Origin: an uncultured Coriobacteriia bacterium
GTDB taxonomy: Bacteria > Actinomycetota > Coriobacteriia > Coriobacteriales > QAMH01
Assembly: GCA_902493755.1 (NCBI GenBank)
Contig: CABURF010000043.1
Span: 1 to 7,882, forward strand
Reading direction: 5' to 3'
Length of the DNA stretch: 7,882 bases
Shown: positions 5,429-7,882 of the stretch, one piece after another
Layout of the letters: every line of letters starts with the position of its first letter
How positions within the stretch are numbered: the stretch's first letter is position 1
Notes under the pieces: generated by a model
What the model was told of the DNA's origin: nothing
Seen by the model: the letters and a program-made list of their open reading frames with translations, nothing else
Database searches by the model: none
Translations under genes and position numbers: made by a program

Positions 5429-5452
5429 GAGCACGCTTCTCGAAAACGCCCT

Positions 5453-6526
5453 TTACGCCTCGAACAGCAACGCACCGCTCGTGAGTCCGCCGCCAAAGCC
5501 CACACACATCACCTTGTCGCCCGGCTTGATGCGGCCTTCGTCATACGCGTCGGAAAGCGCCATGAGCACGCTCGACGCACTCGTGTTGCCCGCCTCGGCG
5601 ATGGAGACCTGCCAGCGCTCGTAGGGAACGCCCAGCTTCTTGGCGGCAAAGCGGATGATGCGGTCGTTGGCCTGGTGCGGCACGATGCAGCTCACCTCGT
5701 CCATCGAGATACCCGCGCGCTCACACACCTCGCGTGCAGCCTCGACGATGGCGGCGGTGGCGAACTTGAAGACACGCTGGCCGTGCATGCGGATGAACGC
5801 GGCATGTTCGGCAAAGCCGCCCTCGTCAGTCTCGATGTTCATGATCTCGCCCACGCCGACGTTGCCGACGTCCTCCCCAAACGGAAAAGTGCTCATGTCA
5901 TGGTTCGCGTCGACGGTCAGGCACAAGGTGTCATCATCGGTGTTCTTCAGGAAGCTTGCCAGGATGCCAGGCGCGCTCTCGTCCCACTCGAGCACCACTG
6001 CGCCGGCACCATCGCCAAAGAGCACGCAGGTGGCGCGATCGGTCCAGTCGGTGATGCGCGAGAGTCGCTCCGCACCCACCACCAGCGCGCGGCGCATCGC
6101 ATTGCGCTTGTGGCCGATGCCGCTTCCGCCCTCGCTGGCGACGGATGCCTCGATCATGGTAGAGGCGACGTCGATGCCGTAGATGCATCCGCTACATGCG
6201 GCATTGAGGTCAAATGCGATGGCATGCTCGGCATTCAGCTGCGCTTTGATGAGTGCCGCCTGGGACGGCACGATGACGTCCCCGGAGATGGTCATGCACA
6301 CGATGAGGTCGATGTCTTCAGCCGCGATTCCCGCGTTTTCGAGGGCGGCGCGTGCAGCCTGGACTCCAAGATCGGTGGTGGACTCGTCAACGGCGATGTG
6401 GCGGTTATGGATGCCGGTGCGCTCGACAATCCATTCGTCGCTCGTGTCGACGATGTTTGCCAGGTCATCGTTGCTTACGACGAGCTCCGGCTGGGCCTTT
6501 CCATGTCCGACGATCTTGCATCCCAT
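5453..6526 (-). CDS. fabH: 3-oxoacyl-ACP synthase III (FabH)
   Basis: FabH starts type II fatty-acid synthesis by condensing an acyl-CoA primer with malonyl-ACP in the cytosol. The catalytic triad is visible: Cys111 in AACSG (109-113), His284 in VPHQAND (282-288) and Asn314 in EAGNTSAS (311-318). FGDGAGAVV (170-178) and the C-terminal GFGGGLTSGA (343-352) are typical of the family. At 357 residues it is about 40 longer than E. coli FabH; visible insertions are SEGGSGIGHKR (131-141) and roughly 195-240. AGGAG (6535-6539) lies eight bases before the ATG. It points away from acpP and fabK, and its end is only 24 bases from the convergent ATPase gene. Primer choice (acetyl or branched) cannot be read from the sequence. 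Confidence 0.95.
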   Translation of the reverse strand: MGCKIVGHGKAQPELVVSNDDLANIVDTSDEWIVERTGIHNRHIAVDESTTDLGVQAARAALENAGIAAEDIDLIVCMTISGDVIVPSQAALIKAQLNAEHAIAFDLNAACSGCIYGIDVASTMIEASVASEGGSGIGHKRNAMRRALVVGAERLSRITDWTDRATCVLFGDGAGAVVLEWDESAPGILASFLKNTDDDTLCLTVDANHDMSTFPFGEDVGNVGVGEIMNIETDEGGFAEHAAFIRMHGQRVFKFATAAIVEAAREVCERAGISMDEVSCIVPHQANDRIIRFAAKKLGVPYERWQVSIAEAGNTSASSVLMALSDAYDEGRIKPGDKVMCVGFGGGLTSGALLFEA

Positions 6527-6720
6527 GGGCGTTTCTCCTTGCTAATTGGTCGTCGCCTCCGCCCGTCCGGGTGGGCTGACGCCCGACTATCTTAGAGTAA
6601 TTCCGCTGGAAAATGCCTTTGTTTGCGATGTTTGCGCAAGATTTTGCATCGTGCCTCACTCATAAAATCTTCGTCTACAATAATCGCGCTTGTTTGTTAG
6701 ACACCGCGAAAGGAACCATC
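6527..6720. promoter_or_regulatory. Divergent promoter region between fabH and acpP
   Basis: This 194-base gap must hold promoters for both directions. TACAAT (6676-6681) is a plausible -10 toward acpP, but no good -35 lies 16-18 bases before it. On the minus strand TAAGAT near 6589-6594 is a weak -10 toward fabH. The fabH leader contains GCCC (6561-6564), GGGC (6573-6576) and GCCC (6581-6584), so the middle block could pair with either neighbour. I see no recognisable FapR or FabT operator. Confidence 0.4.
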
Positions 6721-6942
6721 ATGGCTACAATCGACATCGTCCGCGACGTGCTGGTCGAGAACCAGGACCTCGACCCGGAGGCCATCACCGAAGACGCCGT
6801 CATCGAGGATCTTGGCATCGACTCCCTCGACATGGTCGAGCTCATTTGCGATATCGAGGATCAGTGCGAGGTCGATTTCGGCGAGCCGAGCGATCTCGTG
6901 ACCATTGGCGACATCGTCGAGCACATCGACTCCCTGAAGTAG
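6721..6942 (+). CDS. acpP: Acyl carrier protein
   Basis: This 73-residue acidic protein carries growing acyl chains on a 4'-phosphopantetheine arm attached to Ser35 in the motif LGIDSLDMVEL (31-41). Length and the acidic helix II (DMVELICDIEDQCEV) are standard. The ATG at 6721 is chosen over a longer in-frame start at 6613 because AAAGGA (6709-6714) sits six bases before it and the protein then has the normal ACP length. It has two cysteines (43 and 49) in and just after helix II. It lies 13 bases ahead of fabK in the same direction, so the two are almost certainly co-transcribed. Confidence 0.95.
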   Translation: MATIDIVRDVLVENQDLDPEAITEDAVIEDLGIDSLDMVELICDIEDQCEVDFGEPSDLVTIGDIVEHIDSLK

Positions 6943-6955
6943 GTCGAAGCGCTTC

Positions 6956-7882
6956 ATGAAAACGAGAGTAACCGAACTCCTGGGTATCGAGGCCCCCATC
7001 ATCCAGGGCGGCATGGCCCGGGTCGCCGATGCCTCGCTTGCCGCGGCGGTCAGCGAGGCCGGCGGTTTGGGCATTATCGCCTGCGGTGGTGCCAAGCTCG
7101 ATTGGATTGCCGATCAGGTCAAGCAGGCCAAGGCGCAGACCGACAAACCCTTTGGCTGCAACATCATGCTCATGGATCCACTTACGCCTGAGGTCGCCAA
7201 GCTCGTCGTCGAGCTCGGCGTCAAGGTTGTTACCACGGGTGCCGGCAGTCCGGTCGAGTACTTGCCCATGTGGCGCGAGGCTGGCATCAAGGTCATCCCC
7301 GTCATCGCCACTACGGCGCAGGCCAGGCGCATGGAGCGCCTTGGCGTCGATGCTGTGATCGCCGAGGGCACTGAGTCCGGCGGTCACGTCGGCGAGCTCA
7401 CCACCATGGCACTCGTGCCCAGCGTGCGCGAGGCAGTTTCCATCCCCGTCATCGCCGCCGGCGGTATCGCCGATGGACGCGGCATCTGCGCGGCTTTCGC
7501 GTTGGGTGCCGAGGGCGTGCAGATGGGCACGCGCTTCCTCACCATCGACGAGTGCACCGTGTGCGACCCGTGGAAGGAGAAGGTGCTTGGCGCCAAGGAT
7601 TCCGACACGATTGTGACGGGTCGTGGCACGGGCCATCCCGTGCGCGGGCTCAAGAACAAGTTCGCGCGTGCCTGCCGCAAGCGCGAGATGGAGGCGAGCA
7701 ACCCCGATGATCTCGAGGGCATGTATGCAGGTTCGCTCAAACGTGCAGTTGAGGGCGATATGGAGAACGGCTCCATCCTCGCCGGTCAGGTTGCCGCGCT
7801 CGTGAAGAAACGTGGGACGGCCAAGGAACTCATCGCCGAGCTCATGGCCGAGGCCGAGGCGCTTGGTGCGCTCGACCTCGTT
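6956..7882 (+). CDS. fabK: Enoyl-ACP reductase II FabK (FMN-dependent), runs off the window
   Basis: The frame opens at ATG 6956 and is still open at the last base, giving 309 residues. Since FabK proteins are about 310-325 long, only a few codons are missing. FabK reduces trans-2-enoyl-ACP to acyl-ACP with NAD(P)H and FMN, the last step of each elongation cycle. FMN/TIM-barrel motifs are PIIQGGMARVAD (14-25), AEGTESGGHVGE with His144 (the position of the catalytic His in S. pneumoniae FabK), AAGGIADGRG and GAEGVQMGTRF. The relatives, nitronate monooxygenases, share the fold, but the position directly after acpP favours FabK. No strong ribosome site precedes it; the 10-bp palindrome GAAGCGCTTC (6946-6955) abuts the ATG, so translational coupling to acpP is likely. 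Confidence 0.93.
   Translation, partial: MKTRVTELLGIEAPIIQGGMARVADASLAAAVSEAGGLGIIACGGAKLDWIADQVKQAKAQTDKPFGCNIMLMDPLTPEVAKLVVELGVKVVTTGAGSPVEYLPMWREAGIKVIPVIATTAQARRMERLGVDAVIAEGTESGGHVGELTTMALVPSVREAVSIPVIAAGGIADGRGICAAFALGAEGVQMGTRFLTIDECTVCDPWKEKVLGAKDSDTIVTGRGTGHPVRGLKNKFARACRKREMEASNPDDLEGMYAGSLKRAVEGDMENGSILAGQVAALVKKRGTAKELIAELMAEAEALGALDLV

Noticed and set aside
5675..6595. 306-codon frame antisense to fabH
   Set aside because: It is in a frame that GC-rich third positions keep open by default; fabH itself has all catalytic residues.
6613..6720. N-terminal extension of the acyl carrier protein
   Set aside because: The internal ATG at 6721 has a proper ribosome site and gives normal ACP length; the extension overlaps the likely promoter.
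6842..7636. 264-codon frame antisense to acpP and fabK
   Set aside because: It is a shadow of two well-supported genes, with low-complexity composition rich in Asp, His and Arg.

Overview
The window looks like a chromosomal segment of a fairly GC-rich bacterium. The fatty-acid genes are Firmicutes-like (FabK as the enoyl reductase, next to a 73-residue acyl carrier protein), yet codon use is GC-rich. I infer an actinomycete of the class Coriobacteriia (Collinsella or Olsenella type), with low confidence because no rRNA or marker phylogeny is available. 

Left edge (1-715): a possible 3' end of an upstream gene, then a complete plus-strand NUDIX pyrophosphohydrolase that reads more like NudG than MutT. 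A gene-poor stretch follows, ending in a strong plus-strand terminator hairpin and, next to it, a minus-strand terminator with a UUCG loop. 

Middle (634-3988, all minus strand): a type II restriction-modification cassette. The endonuclease (498 aa) is clearly of the Sau3AI/MutH type, so the predicted target is GATC. A C5-cytosine methyltransferase (423 aa) follows. Downstream of that is a previously hidden 35-codon gene for a very basic peptide with a strong Shine-Dalgarno site and its own terminator. No controller (C) protein is encoded. Instead, the DNA ahead of the endonuclease carries three consecutive dyads within about 85 bp, and the endonuclease-methyltransferase gap has a perfect palindrome and two GATC sites. 

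Divergent from the endonuclease is a plus-strand AAA_14/DUF4143 ATPase with a PD-(D/E)XK-like C-terminus (to 5428). Its start codon is embedded in a TATAAT box flanked by three alternating TGAGTAA half-sites. The cassette and its intergenic regions look more AT-rich than the flanks, consistent with an acquired defence module set between housekeeping genes. 

Right edge (5453-7882): type II fatty-acid synthesis. fabH (minus) is divergent from acpP and fabK (plus); fabK runs to the window edge. FabH starts chains by condensing acetyl-CoA (or another acyl-CoA) with malonyl-ACP, the acyl carrier protein holds the growing chain, and FabK reduces the enoyl-ACP. fabD, fabG, fabF and others probably follow beyond the window.
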